A model generated the notes under the pieces. The model was not told where the DNA came from. It saw only the letters and a list, made by a program, of their open reading frames with translations, and searched no databases. Source: Mucilaginibacter sp. (GTDB lineage Bacteria > Bacteroidota > Bacteroidia > Sphingobacteriales > Sphingobacteriaceae). From it: a stretch of 64,000 nt of DNA. The stretch lies in contig JAQBOM010000001.1 in NCBI GenBank assembly GCA_028288025.1, positions 124,001 to 188,000 on the forward strand, written 5' to 3'. Position numbers and translations under genes: made by a program. Positions within the stretch are counted from its first letter, which is position 1. Each line of letters starts with the position of its first letter. Shown one piece after another: positions 28,384 to 36,943 of this stretch.

Positions 28384-29706
28384 ATGAAGCCGCTTTTTTT
28401 CGTATTAACTTTAGCCTGCATGATTTTCAATTCGTGCAAAAAAGCCGATTACAAAAATATTTTGCATGATCCCGGCTTATACAGCCGTACCGTTCACGAA
28501 CTGAATGGTGTGGTAATGGGCAATAACTTTACACCGGTTGTGGCATCGCGTAACTATGCTTATGCCACTATTGCGGGATACGAGGCGATTGCCGGGGGTT
28601 ACCCCAAACAATATCGTTCACTTGCCGGGCAGCTTACCGGCCTCAAGGAGGTAGCTAAACCTTCGCCCAATGAAAAGATCGATTATGAATATGCCGCGTT
28701 ACTGGCATTTTGCCGGGTGGGCGAAACGGTAACTTTTCCGGAAGGAAGTTTAAAGCTTTACACCGATAGCCTGCATCAGCTGGCCGTTATACACGGCATG
28801 CCCGGCGAAATGATAAGGGCCTCCGAAAGTTATGCAAAAGCGGTTGCCGGATCAATTATAGCCTGGAGTAAAAAAGACAATTATCTTAAAACCAGGAGCG
28901 GTTCTAAATTTGCCATAAACGACTCTGCCGGGCGATGGGTACCAACACCGCCTGCTTATACCGAGGCCGTTGAACCGCACTGGAGCGAAATACGACCGAT
29001 GGTGATTAATACAAAAGATTTTCGCGTGCCGCCACCGCCTGCATTTGATATAAAAAACAAGGACAGTAAGTATTATAAAGAAGTAATTTATATAAAGAAT
29101 AAGGTAGATAGTTTAAATGCGGAGCAAACCCATATTGCCGATTTTTGGGACGACAACCCGGGAAAGCTCAATGTATCCGGCCATGTTATGTTTATTACCA
29201 AAAAGTTTTCGCCGCCCGGGCATTGGATGAGCATAGTGGGCATTGGCGCCGAAAAAACAAAGGCTGATTTTAACACCACGGTGTACGCCTTCGCTAAAAC
29301 AGCTATAGCGTTATATGATGCCTTTATTCAATGCTGGCAAATTAAGTACTATTACAAAACTGTGCGCCCGGAAACGGTGATTGACAAATATTTCGATGCC
29401 AATTGGCGGCCGCACCTGCAAACACCACCCTTCCCCGAATATACCTGCGGGCATTGTACCATATCGGCCGCGGCGGCTGAAGCGCTTACCAGCGTATTCG
29501 GCGACAACGTTGCATATACCGACACTTCGGAAGTGGAATTTGGTATAAAGAGCCGTTCTTATAAGTCGTTCAGGGCGGCAGCTGATGAAAATGTTTGGGC
29601 CAGGTTTTATGGCGGAATACATTTTTATAACTCCTGTATCGTATCACACGGGATCGGTAAGGAAGTAGGTGGATCTGTCGTGGCGAAATTGCAAATGAAA
29701 AGGTAA
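28384..29706 (+). CDS. Vanadium-dependent haloperoxidase / PAP2-like lipoprotein
   Basis: 440 residues from the ATG at 28384, which gives a lipoprotein signal (FNSCKKAD, C18). The second half carries the PAP2/vanadium-haloperoxidase helices: YYKTVRPETVID (the K..RP motif), FPEYTCGHCTIS with C355-G-H357 where S-G-H is usual, and ARFYGGIHF followed by GIGKEVGG (the R..G..H motif). Enzymes of this superfamily bind vanadate or phosphate and act as halide oxidases or phosphatases. The substrate is not predictable. Homologues often lie next to FG-GAP/ASPIC genes, as here. Confidence 0.82.
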   Translation: MKPLFFVLTLACMIFNSCKKADYKNILHDPGLYSRTVHELNGVVMGNNFTPVVASRNYAYATIAGYEAIAGGYPKQYRSLAGQLTGLKEVAKPSPNEKIDYEYAALLAFCRVGETVTFPEGSLKLYTDSLHQLAVIHGMPGEMIRASESYAKAVAGSIIAWSKKDNYLKTRSGSKFAINDSAGRWVPTPPAYTEAVEPHWSEIRPMVINTKDFRVPPPPAFDIKNKDSKYYKEVIYIKNKVDSLNAEQTHIADFWDDNPGKLNVSGHVMFITKKFSPPGHWMSIVGIGAEKTKADFNTTVYAFAKTAIALYDAFIQCWQIKYYYKTVRPETVIDKYFDANWRPHLQTPPFPEYTCGHCTISAAAAEALTSVFGDNVAYTDTSEVEFGIKSRSYKSFRAAADENVWARFYGGIHFYNSCIVSHGIGKEVGGSVVAKLQMKR

Positions 29707-29913
29707 ATAATAGTTATAATTTTTATCAACTAATTTTTTATAAACGTCTGATTAACAACGGTATAGTTTGTAAAATGATATTTTTATTTTAAATTTTTAT
29801 TATATAAAAATCATGGGTGTTAAAACGGAGATTAACCTTATTATCCTATCAGTATATTTATATCTAATTCGGGTGGTAATCATTCGATTGAGTAATACAA
29901 TTGGTTTAGTTGT

Positions 29914-29942
29914 AAAGTAGCCGGCTTCCGGCTACTTTTTTT
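29914..29942 (+). terminator. Rho-independent terminator before the GH130 gene
   Basis: An 11-bp perfect stem (AAAGTAGCCGG / CCGGCTACTTT) with loop CTT is followed by seven T residues. It separates the haloperoxidase gene from the GH130 gene. Confidence 0.85.
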
Positions 29943-29964
29943 GTTTAAATTCATTCGTGTCCAT

Positions 29965-31134
29965 ATGCGCCATTCTTTTTTATTTTCGATACTAATTTTA
30001 TTGACGGCAGCCGGTTGCAATACCAAACCAACAGCTTTCACTAAGCCGCTTGCTGATTCATCTGCAGACTGGGCGCTGCTGCCGTTTGTAAAAATCGATA
30101 GCGTTAACCCGATTTTGGGCCCTGGCCAGGGAAGTTTTATCGATCCTATATTAAAGGAGAAGGTTTTGTGGGAAGAAAAGGACGTATTTAACCCCGCCAT
30201 CGTAAACCGCAATGGTAAAATATACATGCTTTATCGTGCCCAGGATAAAACCGGCAAACCTTCGGGCACGTCGCGCATTGGGTTAGCGGTCAGTTCCGAC
30301 GCGATGCATTTTACCCGCATGCCGCGGCCGGTGTTTTACCCGGCAAATGATACGTATAAAAAGCTGGAATGGACTGGCGGCTGCGAAGACCCGCGTATTG
30401 TTGAAGACAGTGCCGGAACATATTATATGACCTATACGGCATACGATGGCGTTACTGCCCGCCTGCTTGTAGCCACGTCCACAGACTTGCAGCATTGGAA
30501 AAAACACGGTAGCGTATTTGCAAAAGCTTACGGTGGTAAATACGCCGTCAAATGGAGTAAATCCGGTTCTATCGTTTCGACTTACAACAAGGATGGTAAA
30601 GTTGTCGCCGCAAAAATTAACGGCAAATATTGGATGTACTGGGGCGATACACAAATATGGTGTGCCCAATCGGATGATCTGATCAATTGGACGCCTGTCG
30701 AGATGAATACAGGCGAGCATCCACCGGTTAAGCTGCGTTCACAGGCATTAAACATGCCGCTGTTAAAAATTGCCTTGCCCACCCGTGCCGGGAAATTTGA
30801 CAGTGACCTTGTTGAATCGGGACCGCCGGCCATGTTAACCGATGAGGGAATTTTGCTCATCTATAACAGCCGTAACGACCATTCCTTCGGGGACAAGAAT
30901 CTGGCTGACGGAACCTATGCTGCAGCGGAGGTTCTGTTTGATAAAACGAACCCTTTGAGAATACTGAAACGTATGGACACCTGGTTCATTAAGCCCGAAA
31001 AATCTTACGAGATATCCGGCCAGGTTAACCAGGTATGTTTTGTGGAAGGGCTTACCGCATTTAAAGGCAAATGGTTTTTGTATTACGGCACGGCCGATTC
31101 AAAAATTGCAGTCGCCGAAAAGTCTGTAAAATAA
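29965..31134 (+). CDS. GH130-like glycosidase/phosphorylase lipoprotein
   Basis: 389 residues, lipoprotein with C18 (LTAAGCNTK). The start at 29965 is used because the earlier TTG falls in the terminator tail. The five-bladed propeller of GH130 is shown by VFNPAIVNRNGKIYMLYRAQD, by WTGGCEDPRIVED in which D142 is the expected catalytic Asp, and by VESGPPAMLTDEGILLIYNS. Surface lipoproteins of GH130 are more often beta-mannosidases than phosphorylases, but the phosphate-binding residues were not checked. It belongs to the same glycan locus by position. Confidence 0.82.
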   Translation: MRHSFLFSILILLTAAGCNTKPTAFTKPLADSSADWALLPFVKIDSVNPILGPGQGSFIDPILKEKVLWEEKDVFNPAIVNRNGKIYMLYRAQDKTGKPSGTSRIGLAVSSDAMHFTRMPRPVFYPANDTYKKLEWTGGCEDPRIVEDSAGTYYMTYTAYDGVTARLLVATSTDLQHWKKHGSVFAKAYGGKYAVKWSKSGSIVSTYNKDGKVVAAKINGKYWMYWGDTQIWCAQSDDLINWTPVEMNTGEHPPVKLRSQALNMPLLKIALPTRAGKFDSDLVESGPPAMLTDEGILLIYNSRNDHSFGDKNLADGTYAAAEVLFDKTNPLRILKRMDTWFIKPEKSYEISGQVNQVCFVEGLTAFKGKWFLYYGTADSKIAVAEKSVK

Positions 31135-31140
31135 CGTTGT

Positions 31141-31206
31141 GGAGTAGCCGTTACGCCATATTCGTCAAGAGCGGACGGATGGTTTGAATCCTGCTCCAGC
31201 TACCGA
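31141..31206 (+). other. tRNA 3'-half-like remnant (possible attachment site)
   Basis: A TTTGAAT T-loop-like heptamer is followed by CCTGC and TCCAGCTACC, as at tRNA 3' ends. The 5' half does not form matching stems, so it is not a working tRNA. It may be a decayed tRNA end or old integration site next to the peptide cassette. Weak evidence. Confidence 0.25.
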
Positions 31207-31213
31207 ACGAATA

Positions 31214-31253
31214 AAGAGGCATAATTCAGTCCCAAAACTGGAATGCCTCTTTT
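31214..31253 (+). terminator. Terminator at the end of the glycan locus
   Basis: AAGAGGCAT (31214-31222) pairs with ATGCCTCTT (31243-31251). An inner CAGT/ACTG pair and a TTT tail follow. It closes the GH130 transcript. Confidence 0.75.
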
Positions 31254-31794
31254 CTCGTTTAAGATAACCTGCGTTAACTTCTAAAAATAAGGGATTACTA
31301 GCTTCTTCCCTTTACTTGCTATGCGTTTAGGGTATTTAAACTCTCAATTAATATCAACTCCACTTATTAACATTTGTTTAAAGGTTGGTTATAAGGAAAT
31401 TAAAAAATTAATTATACATTAGTTTTTATAAACCTATATTGAAAACCTAAAAAGGGGGTGTTTAATTAAAAATATACTTTACTGCTTGCTACCGACCTTG
31501 CTGTATACGTTTCATACATCGACGCGCGCGGAATACCTGATTGCAAATGGATCCGGTGGCTAAAAAGGACACCGCGCCCCGCGAGAATCATTATTCGGCA
31601 ATATTGGCTCCCTAAACTTTGTCGCAACGACAAACCAGTCCGATTGTCAGATAGCTGCTAACCTTGGGTCAAGGTTGTTAATTTGTTAGTTACGATTTAG
31701 GCTTTCGGTATGCCGCTTAACGTCAAAGGCAGTGCAGGTTTTAAGTGTAAATCGATAGCTTATGCTTTGAAATTTATTAATACTATACCTTATC
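31254..31794. other. Non-coding region upstream of the peptide cassette
   Basis: 541 bp without a supported gene. Two short hairpins of the same design, each 7-bp stem with 3-nt loop, lie at 31618-31634 (TTTGTCG/CGACAAA) and 31660-31676 (AACCTTG/CAAGGTT). The promoter of the oxidase gene presumably lies after them. Confidence 0.4.
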
Positions 31795-33384
31795 ATGACT
31801 GAAAAAGATAACGCTACGCGGGTATTGATCCGCTTTATAGCCGAACTGGCTGTCCCCGTTACCCGCCAGAGTATTAGTGACGAGCTACAAAAGCATCCTG
31901 ATTATTACAGTCTGCTCGCTTTTAGCGATGTGCTCAACAATTACCAGGTGTCTACCTCGGCTTATAGGCTCACGTTTGACCAATTACCCAAAGTTCCGCT
32001 GCCATTTATAACATACCTAAGCAATAAAAATTACGCAGTAGTTACCCGGCTGGATGAGAAACAGGTAACCCTGTCCAATGATCGTTGGAACAACAAGATA
32101 CTACCCTTAGCTGAATTTAAAAACCAATATGGCGGTGCGGTATTGGTAGCAGAAAAGCAGGCAAACGCTGGCGAAGCTGATTATGCCATCAAACATCGTA
32201 AAGAACTGATAAATCGTTGGCTAATGCGCCTTGCATTTGCCGGCCTGGCTGTTATACTTATTGCGTTTTTTCTTGCAAATACATCCTATTTAAACACTAT
32301 TAACCTGCAAATAGGTTTGTTAACCTTATTCAAAACAACAGGGCTTGCAACATCTGTATTGCTGTTGGTGCAAAGTATTGACGCCAATAACCCCTTGATA
32401 CAAAAACTATGTGGGGGTGATAATAATGGAGATTGTAATGCAATCCTATCTTCAAAAGCCGCCAAAATAGGGGGCATTAGCTGGTCCGAGATCGGCTTTT
32501 TTTATTTCGCCGGTACTTGGCTGGTTTTATTGCTAAACAGTGATCACCCGGCATTAATGCAGGCATTGGCGGTGCTTAATCTCATAACCCTGCCATATAC
32601 CATTTATTCTATTCATTACCAGTGGCGCATAGCCAAACAATGGTGTACGCTCTGCTGCACGGTGCAAGCAATACTCTGGCTGGAGTTTTTTGCTTTCTTG
32701 CGTTATTTGTTAACCAGGACGCAGATGCCCCATTTAACCGAATGGGGTAGCTTAATAATGGGTATGATGCTACCTGTTTTTTTATGGATAATAAGCAAGC
32801 CCTATTTTTTGCAGCTTACTAAGGTTTCGCCGCTTATCGAACAGTTGCGTAAGTTTAAATACAATAAGGAACTATTTGATGCCGCATTAAAAGTACAACC
32901 GAAATACGCTGTACCTGCTCATGAGTGGAGCATTGTGTTAGGCAATTTAGAAGCAAGCAATGTTATTACGATGGTGAGCAACCCTTATTGCCAGCCTTGT
33001 GCTAAAGTCCATTCGCAATTAGACGAAGCATTAGACAAGATGGATGATATGCAGGTCCGTGTGGTTTTCGTCGGTAAGAATAACAGCGATGAAAACGATG
33101 AAAACGGCTTGGTACACCGCCACCTGATGGCGTTGAATGAATTACCCGACAAAACTATTGTTAAAAATGCCCTGCACGATTGGTATGAGCAAAAACAAAA
33201 AAGTTATGAAGTTTGGGCAAAAAAATACCCCATAGTCTTTAACCCGTCCACATATTATAAGCTGGACAAACAGAAAGCTTGGGTTGAACTGGCCGAAATA
33301 ACGGCAACCCCCACGTTGCTGATTAACGGTCACCGTTTACCACAAAATTACCAGTTGCACGAATTAAAATATATGTTGGATTAA
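31795..33384 (+). CDS. C39-like / VKOR / DsbA-like fusion (disulfide-forming enzyme for exported peptide)
   Basis: 529 residues. Residues 1-125 resemble a C39-type domain, but the catalytic Cys is missing and the H and D sites read NYAVV and SND, so it is probably a non-cleaving C39-like domain. Residues about 140-320 form a membrane VKOR domain with loop cysteines C206 and C214 and redox pair C284-T-L-C287. The C-terminus is thioredoxin/DsbA-like with C399-Q-P-C402 and cis-Pro in ATPTLLING. VKOR-Trx fusions form disulfides in exported proteins using quinones. The next gene encodes a ten-cysteine peptide, its obvious client. A C39-like domain could hold the leader. Confidence 0.85.
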   Translation: MTEKDNATRVLIRFIAELAVPVTRQSISDELQKHPDYYSLLAFSDVLNNYQVSTSAYRLTFDQLPKVPLPFITYLSNKNYAVVTRLDEKQVTLSNDRWNNKILPLAEFKNQYGGAVLVAEKQANAGEADYAIKHRKELINRWLMRLAFAGLAVILIAFFLANTSYLNTINLQIGLLTLFKTTGLATSVLLLVQSIDANNPLIQKLCGGDNNGDCNAILSSKAAKIGGISWSEIGFFYFAGTWLVLLLNSDHPALMQALAVLNLITLPYTIYSIHYQWRIAKQWCTLCCTVQAILWLEFFAFLRYLLTRTQMPHLTEWGSLIMGMMLPVFLWIISKPYFLQLTKVSPLIEQLRKFKYNKELFDAALKVQPKYAVPAHEWSIVLGNLEASNVITMVSNPYCQPCAKVHSQLDEALDKMDDMQVRVVFVGKNNSDENDENGLVHRHLMALNELPDKTIVKNALHDWYEQKQKSYEVWAKKYPIVFNPSTYYKLDKQKAWVELAEITATPTLLINGHRLPQNYQLHELKYMLD

Positions 33385-33390
33385 TGCCTT

Positions 33391-33418
33391 AACAGCAAAG
33401 TTTTACCTCTTTGCTGTT
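33391..33418 (+). promoter_or_regulatory. Stem-loop between the oxidase and precursor genes
   Basis: AACAGCAAAG (33391-33400) and CTTTGCTGTT (33409-33418) form a perfect 10-bp stem with an 8-nt loop and no T tail. It may stabilise or process the mRNA, or partly separate oxidase from precursor expression. Confidence 0.5.
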
Positions 33419-33537
33419 GGTGGTGAGACGAAAGAAACTTTGGCCAAAAGTAAAAGGAGTATGCACTTTGGTAATACATGCCGCCAAAATTGCCGGGGCG
33501 TAGTTACGGTAACATATTTAAATTTACACTTATTTTT

Positions 33538-33792
33538 ATGGAAAAGTTTAAAAAGCTCAGTAGGGATGAGATGAAAAAAATCACCGGTGGAACTCCGCTT
33601 TGCTCTTGTGACGAATATACACTGTGCCAATGCAATGGTGGTCCTATTGTGTGTGTTCCAATACCAGCTCATAATGGCTGCACATCCCCCGGTCGGGCTA
33701 CAGGTGCTACCTGTATGGATTGGTGTGGTAGCCCAGGCGTTGTTTTGCCCACTTACTGTTGGATAGATGCTCAGTGTACAGTGAAGGCTTAA
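33538..33792 (+). CDS. Double-glycine leader, ten-cysteine exported peptide precursor
   Basis: 84 residues. Leader MEKFKKLSRDEMKKITGG (18 residues) matches GG-type leaders cut by C39 peptidases, with the LSRDEMKKITGG core typical of Bacteroidota precursors. The 66-residue core has ten cysteines (positions 22, 24, 30, 32, 39, 48, 59, 63, 74, 80 of the precursor), many Gly/Pro, and nothing resembling lanthipeptide Ser/Thr clustering. The Met at 33538 is preferred because it places the leader at the N-terminus. No LanB, LanM, YcaO or radical SAM enzyme is nearby, so five disulfides are the likely modification. Function (toxin, bacteriocin or signal) is unknown. Confidence 0.82.
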   Translation: MEKFKKLSRDEMKKITGGTPLCSCDEYTLCQCNGGPIVCVPIPAHNGCTSPGRATGATCMDWCGSPGVVLPTYCWIDAQCTVKA

Positions 33793-33813
33793 TATCATTG
33801 AATATCAGGTAGT

Positions 33814-33853
33814 AAAAAGCAGAACTGTTTTAAAAAGCAGTTTCTGCTTTTTT
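33814..33853 (+). terminator. Terminator after the precursor gene
   Basis: A 13-bp arm starting AAAAGCAG (33815-33827) pairs, with one bulge, with a CAGTTTCTGCTTTT arm (from 33838), followed by T residues. The exporter genes downstream therefore need their own promoter or readthrough. Confidence 0.8.
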
Positions 33854-34039
33854 GACAATAAAAGTTATGAATTGTAATTAAACTATATATTTTTTTTCGT
33901 ATAATAAGATCCGTGGATCGCGCTTTAAAAAATTCCTTTAAAACCAACATTTTGCCAATAATTGATAGTGAGACCGCCAATGATTAATAGAATCATATTA
34001 TTGCACCGCCTGCTGTACAATTTTTAACTAAATAAAGAA

Positions 34040-36217
34040 TTGAGCTTTCGCTACTACAAACAACAAGATCAAATGGACTGCGGCCCTACATGCCTGCGCA
34101 TGGTATTTCGGCATTATGGTCTTAAAATAGCCATTCAAAAACTCAGAACATTTTGTTATATAAACCGAGGCGGTGTTAATATGTTGGCACTTAGCGAGGC
34201 CGCCGAAAAACTGGGCATGCGCACAACAGGTGCTAAACTAAATATTGAACAATTGAAAGAGGTTGAACTGCCTTGTATATTGCACTGGCACCAACATCAC
34301 TTTGTAGTATTATATAAAATTAAAAAAGGCAAATACTATTTAGCAGATCCATCTGCAGGCCCTATTACCTTAACTGAAGATGTATTTAAAAAAAATTGGT
34401 ATTATTATAAAGAAGTAAGTGACGGTATTTCATTGTTGTTAAGCCCTACCCCGCAATTTTATGAGCAGGAGGATGATAAAGATAGCAAAGTATCCTGGTT
34501 AACCATATTAAGGTATTTTTATGCTTATAAAAAATTATTTATCCAATTAGCGTTCGGGTTGGGTATTGGTACGCTGTTATCATTGGTTACCCCGTTCCTT
34601 ACACAGTCAATTGTTGATATCGGTATTAACACCCACAACATCAATTTTGTTTATTTAATATTGATAGCGCAGGTTATGCTGTTCATAGGCAGTACCAGTG
34701 TAAATTTCATACGAAGCTGGATATTATTGCATATCAGTATGCGTATTAATATTTCTATCCTAACAGATTTTCTTATCAAATTGATGAAGCTGCCCGTAAG
34801 TTTTTTTGAAAGTAAAACTACCGGAGATATTATGCAGCGCATGAATGATCAGGTGGGTATAGAAAGCTTTTTAACGGGTACCACGCTCAATACCCTTTTC
34901 TCGCTCATTAATCTGGTTGTATTTACCATTGTGCTGATTTACTATAACGCTGTAATTTTTATGGTGTCGCTGGTAAGCACCTTATTGTACGCCGGCTGGA
35001 TAACGATGTTTCTAAAGCGCCGCCGCGCGCTTAACTACAAGCAGTTTGACAATAGCAGCAGCAACCAGAGTAATATTGTAGAGTTGGTGAACGGAATGAC
35101 TGAAATAAAGCTAAATAACTGCGAAAAGCAAAAGCGCTGGGGCTGGGAGCATATACAGGCTAAATTGTTTAAATATAAAATGCAAAATTTAGCTCTTAGT
35201 CAGTACCAGCAGGGCGGCAGCATGTTTATTAATCAAGCCAAGAACATATTGATTACTTTTTTAAGCGTAAAAGCCGTTATTGACGGCCAAATAACTCTGG
35301 GCGGCATGATGGCCATTCAATATATCGTTGGGCAGGTAAGCAGCCCTATTGAGCAAATGTTGGGCTTTGTACAAAGCTACCAGGATGCAAAAATAAGTTT
35401 AGAGCGCTTAAACGAGATACACCAACTGCCCGATGAAGAACCGATAGATAAATACTGGATACGTGAGTTGCCCCAAAACAAAACCATTACCCTAGAAGAT
35501 GTATCTTTTACCTATCCCGGCGCTGGCAATGAGCCGGTACTAGAGCATATCAACCTCACCATCCCGCAGGGCAAAACCACTGCTATTGTCGGCATGAGCG
35601 GCAGTGGAAAAACTACGATACTTAAGCTATTGCTTCGTTTTTATGAGCCGCAAAAAGGAGAAATGCGGATAGGGACCACCAAACTTCACCAGTTCAGCTT
35701 TAAAACCTGGCGCACTTCCTGTGGTACCGTAATGCAGGACGGCTTCATCTTTTCGAATACAATAGCCAATAACATAGCTGTTGGCGATGAATACCCCGAT
35801 GAGCAAAAACTTCAGCAAGCAATTAACGTAGCCAATATTGGTGATTTTATTGACGAGCTGCCATTTGGCCTGAATACCAAAATAGGCACTGCAGGCAGTG
35901 GCATAAGCCAAGGGCAAAGGCAGCGTCTGCTGATAGCCCGCGCGGTTTATAAAAACCCCGACTACCTGTTTTTTGATGAAGCCACCAACGCCCTTGATGC
36001 TAATAACGAACGCATCATTATGGATAACCTGAACGAGTTTTTTTCGGGAAGAACCGTTGTGGTAGTTGCACACCGGCTAAGTACGGTAAGGAATGCCGAC
36101 AATATCATCATGCTCGACAAAGGCCGCATAATAGAACAAGGCACCCACCACGAACTAACAAGCCTTCGCGGCGAATATTATAGTCTGGTTAAAAACCAAT
36201 TAGAATTAGGGATGTAG
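34040..36217 (+). CDS. Peptidase C39-containing ABC exporter (PCAT)
   Basis: 725 residues. The N-terminal C39 peptidase has C14 in QMDCGPTC, the His in HHFVVLY and the Asp in LADPSAG, so it should be active. Six membrane helices follow (about 160-440). The nucleotide-binding domain has Walker A at G518 (GMSGSGKTT), signature GISQGQRQR and Walker B YLFFDEATNALD. It cleaves GG leaders and exports the core peptide. The start is TTG at 34040: an in-frame stop lies five codons upstream, and the next Met would remove the N-terminal part of the peptidase. The HlyD gene starts 3 nt after its stop. Confidence 0.93.
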   Translation: MSFRYYKQQDQMDCGPTCLRMVFRHYGLKIAIQKLRTFCYINRGGVNMLALSEAAEKLGMRTTGAKLNIEQLKEVELPCILHWHQHHFVVLYKIKKGKYYLADPSAGPITLTEDVFKKNWYYYKEVSDGISLLLSPTPQFYEQEDDKDSKVSWLTILRYFYAYKKLFIQLAFGLGIGTLLSLVTPFLTQSIVDIGINTHNINFVYLILIAQVMLFIGSTSVNFIRSWILLHISMRINISILTDFLIKLMKLPVSFFESKTTGDIMQRMNDQVGIESFLTGTTLNTLFSLINLVVFTIVLIYYNAVIFMVSLVSTLLYAGWITMFLKRRRALNYKQFDNSSSNQSNIVELVNGMTEIKLNNCEKQKRWGWEHIQAKLFKYKMQNLALSQYQQGGSMFINQAKNILITFLSVKAVIDGQITLGGMMAIQYIVGQVSSPIEQMLGFVQSYQDAKISLERLNEIHQLPDEEPIDKYWIRELPQNKTITLEDVSFTYPGAGNEPVLEHINLTIPQGKTTAIVGMSGSGKTTILKLLLRFYEPQKGEMRIGTTKLHQFSFKTWRTSCGTVMQDGFIFSNTIANNIAVGDEYPDEQKLQQAINVANIGDFIDELPFGLNTKIGTAGSGISQGQRQRLLIARAVYKNPDYLFFDEATNALDANNERIIMDNLNEFFSGRTVVVVAHRLSTVRNADNIIMLDKGRIIEQGTHHELTSLRGEYYSLVKNQLELGM

Positions 36218-36220
36218 CAC

Positions 36221-36943
36221 ATGGAGATACAAGAAACTGAAAGGCATACTGAAGATATGCAGGAAATTATAACCAAAGTGCCGTCGTGGATATTGCGCTG
36301 GGGAATAATGTTGTTCTTTGGCATCCTGCTAATGGTGGCCGCTATTTCAGTTTTTGTACGCTATCCGGATACAATAAAATCGAGTTTAAAATTTGAATCA
36401 TCGGGTATTACTATGCCAGTTGTCAGCGCCGTTCCGGGCATAGTAGCGAATCTGTGGGTTAAACAAGGGGCCATCGTAAAAAAAGGGCAAGCATTAGCTA
36501 CCATCGAAATGAATAGTCCTAATACAAAGTATACCTTAGCCGCACCGCAGGATGGGAAGCTGGGCTTTGTGGCTATTGTTCAGCATGGCGCTTTTTTAAA
36601 AGCCAACCAGATTGTGTTTGCTATCCACCCTGTAAGGGAGCAGTTTTTTGGAATAATGGAAATGCCATCTTCCCAGATCAATAAAATTAAAATAGGCCAG
36701 CAGGTATTGATCAGTTTAAGAAATTACCCGGCAGATGAATATGGCGAACTGAAAGGCAGCGTAGACTATATAGCAGACGAACCCACTAATAATGGACTTT
36801 TTATAATTAAAGTTAATTTGAATAACGCAGGTTCAAAATACCCAGTAATACTTAAAAGTTGGACAATGGGCGATGCGGAGATTATTACACAGAATGTAAG
36901 CTTACAAAGCCGTATTTTCAAATCTGTTTTTAAGGGCCTGTAA
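36221..36943 (+). CDS. Very short HlyD-type periplasmic adaptor
   Basis: 240 residues: cytoplasmic N-terminus, one membrane helix (about 26-46), a split biotinyl-lipoyl-like domain (PGIVANLWVKQGAIVKKGQALATIE and AAPQDGKLGFVAIVQHG), then a beta-barrel region (IKIGQQVLISLRNYP). The two lipoyl halves are joined by only about ten residues, where family members of about 400 residues have a long coiled-coil hairpin. It therefore cannot reach a TolC tip in the usual way. It follows the PCAT gene by 3 nt and completes the exporter; no TolC gene belongs to this cassette. Confidence 0.85.
   Translation: MEIQETERHTEDMQEIITKVPSWILRWGIMLFFGILLMVAAISVFVRYPDTIKSSLKFESSGITMPVVSAVPGIVANLWVKQGAIVKKGQALATIEMNSPNTKYTLAAPQDGKLGFVAIVQHGAFLKANQIVFAIHPVREQFFGIMEMPSSQINKIKIGQQVLISLRNYPADEYGELKGSVDYIADEPTNNGLFIIKVNLNNAGSKYPVILKSWTMGDAEIITQNVSLQSRIFKSVFKGL

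Noticed and set aside
31141..31206. Functional tRNA gene
   Set aside because: Only the T-loop and 3' end look right. Acceptor, D and anticodon stems cannot be formed.
33538..33792. Lanthipeptide or sactipeptide precursor
   Set aside because: No LanB, LanC, LanM, YcaO or peptide-modifying radical SAM gene is near. The only redox enzyme is disulfide-forming. The radical SAM gene at 52.7 kb is of the unrelated TIGR01212 family.
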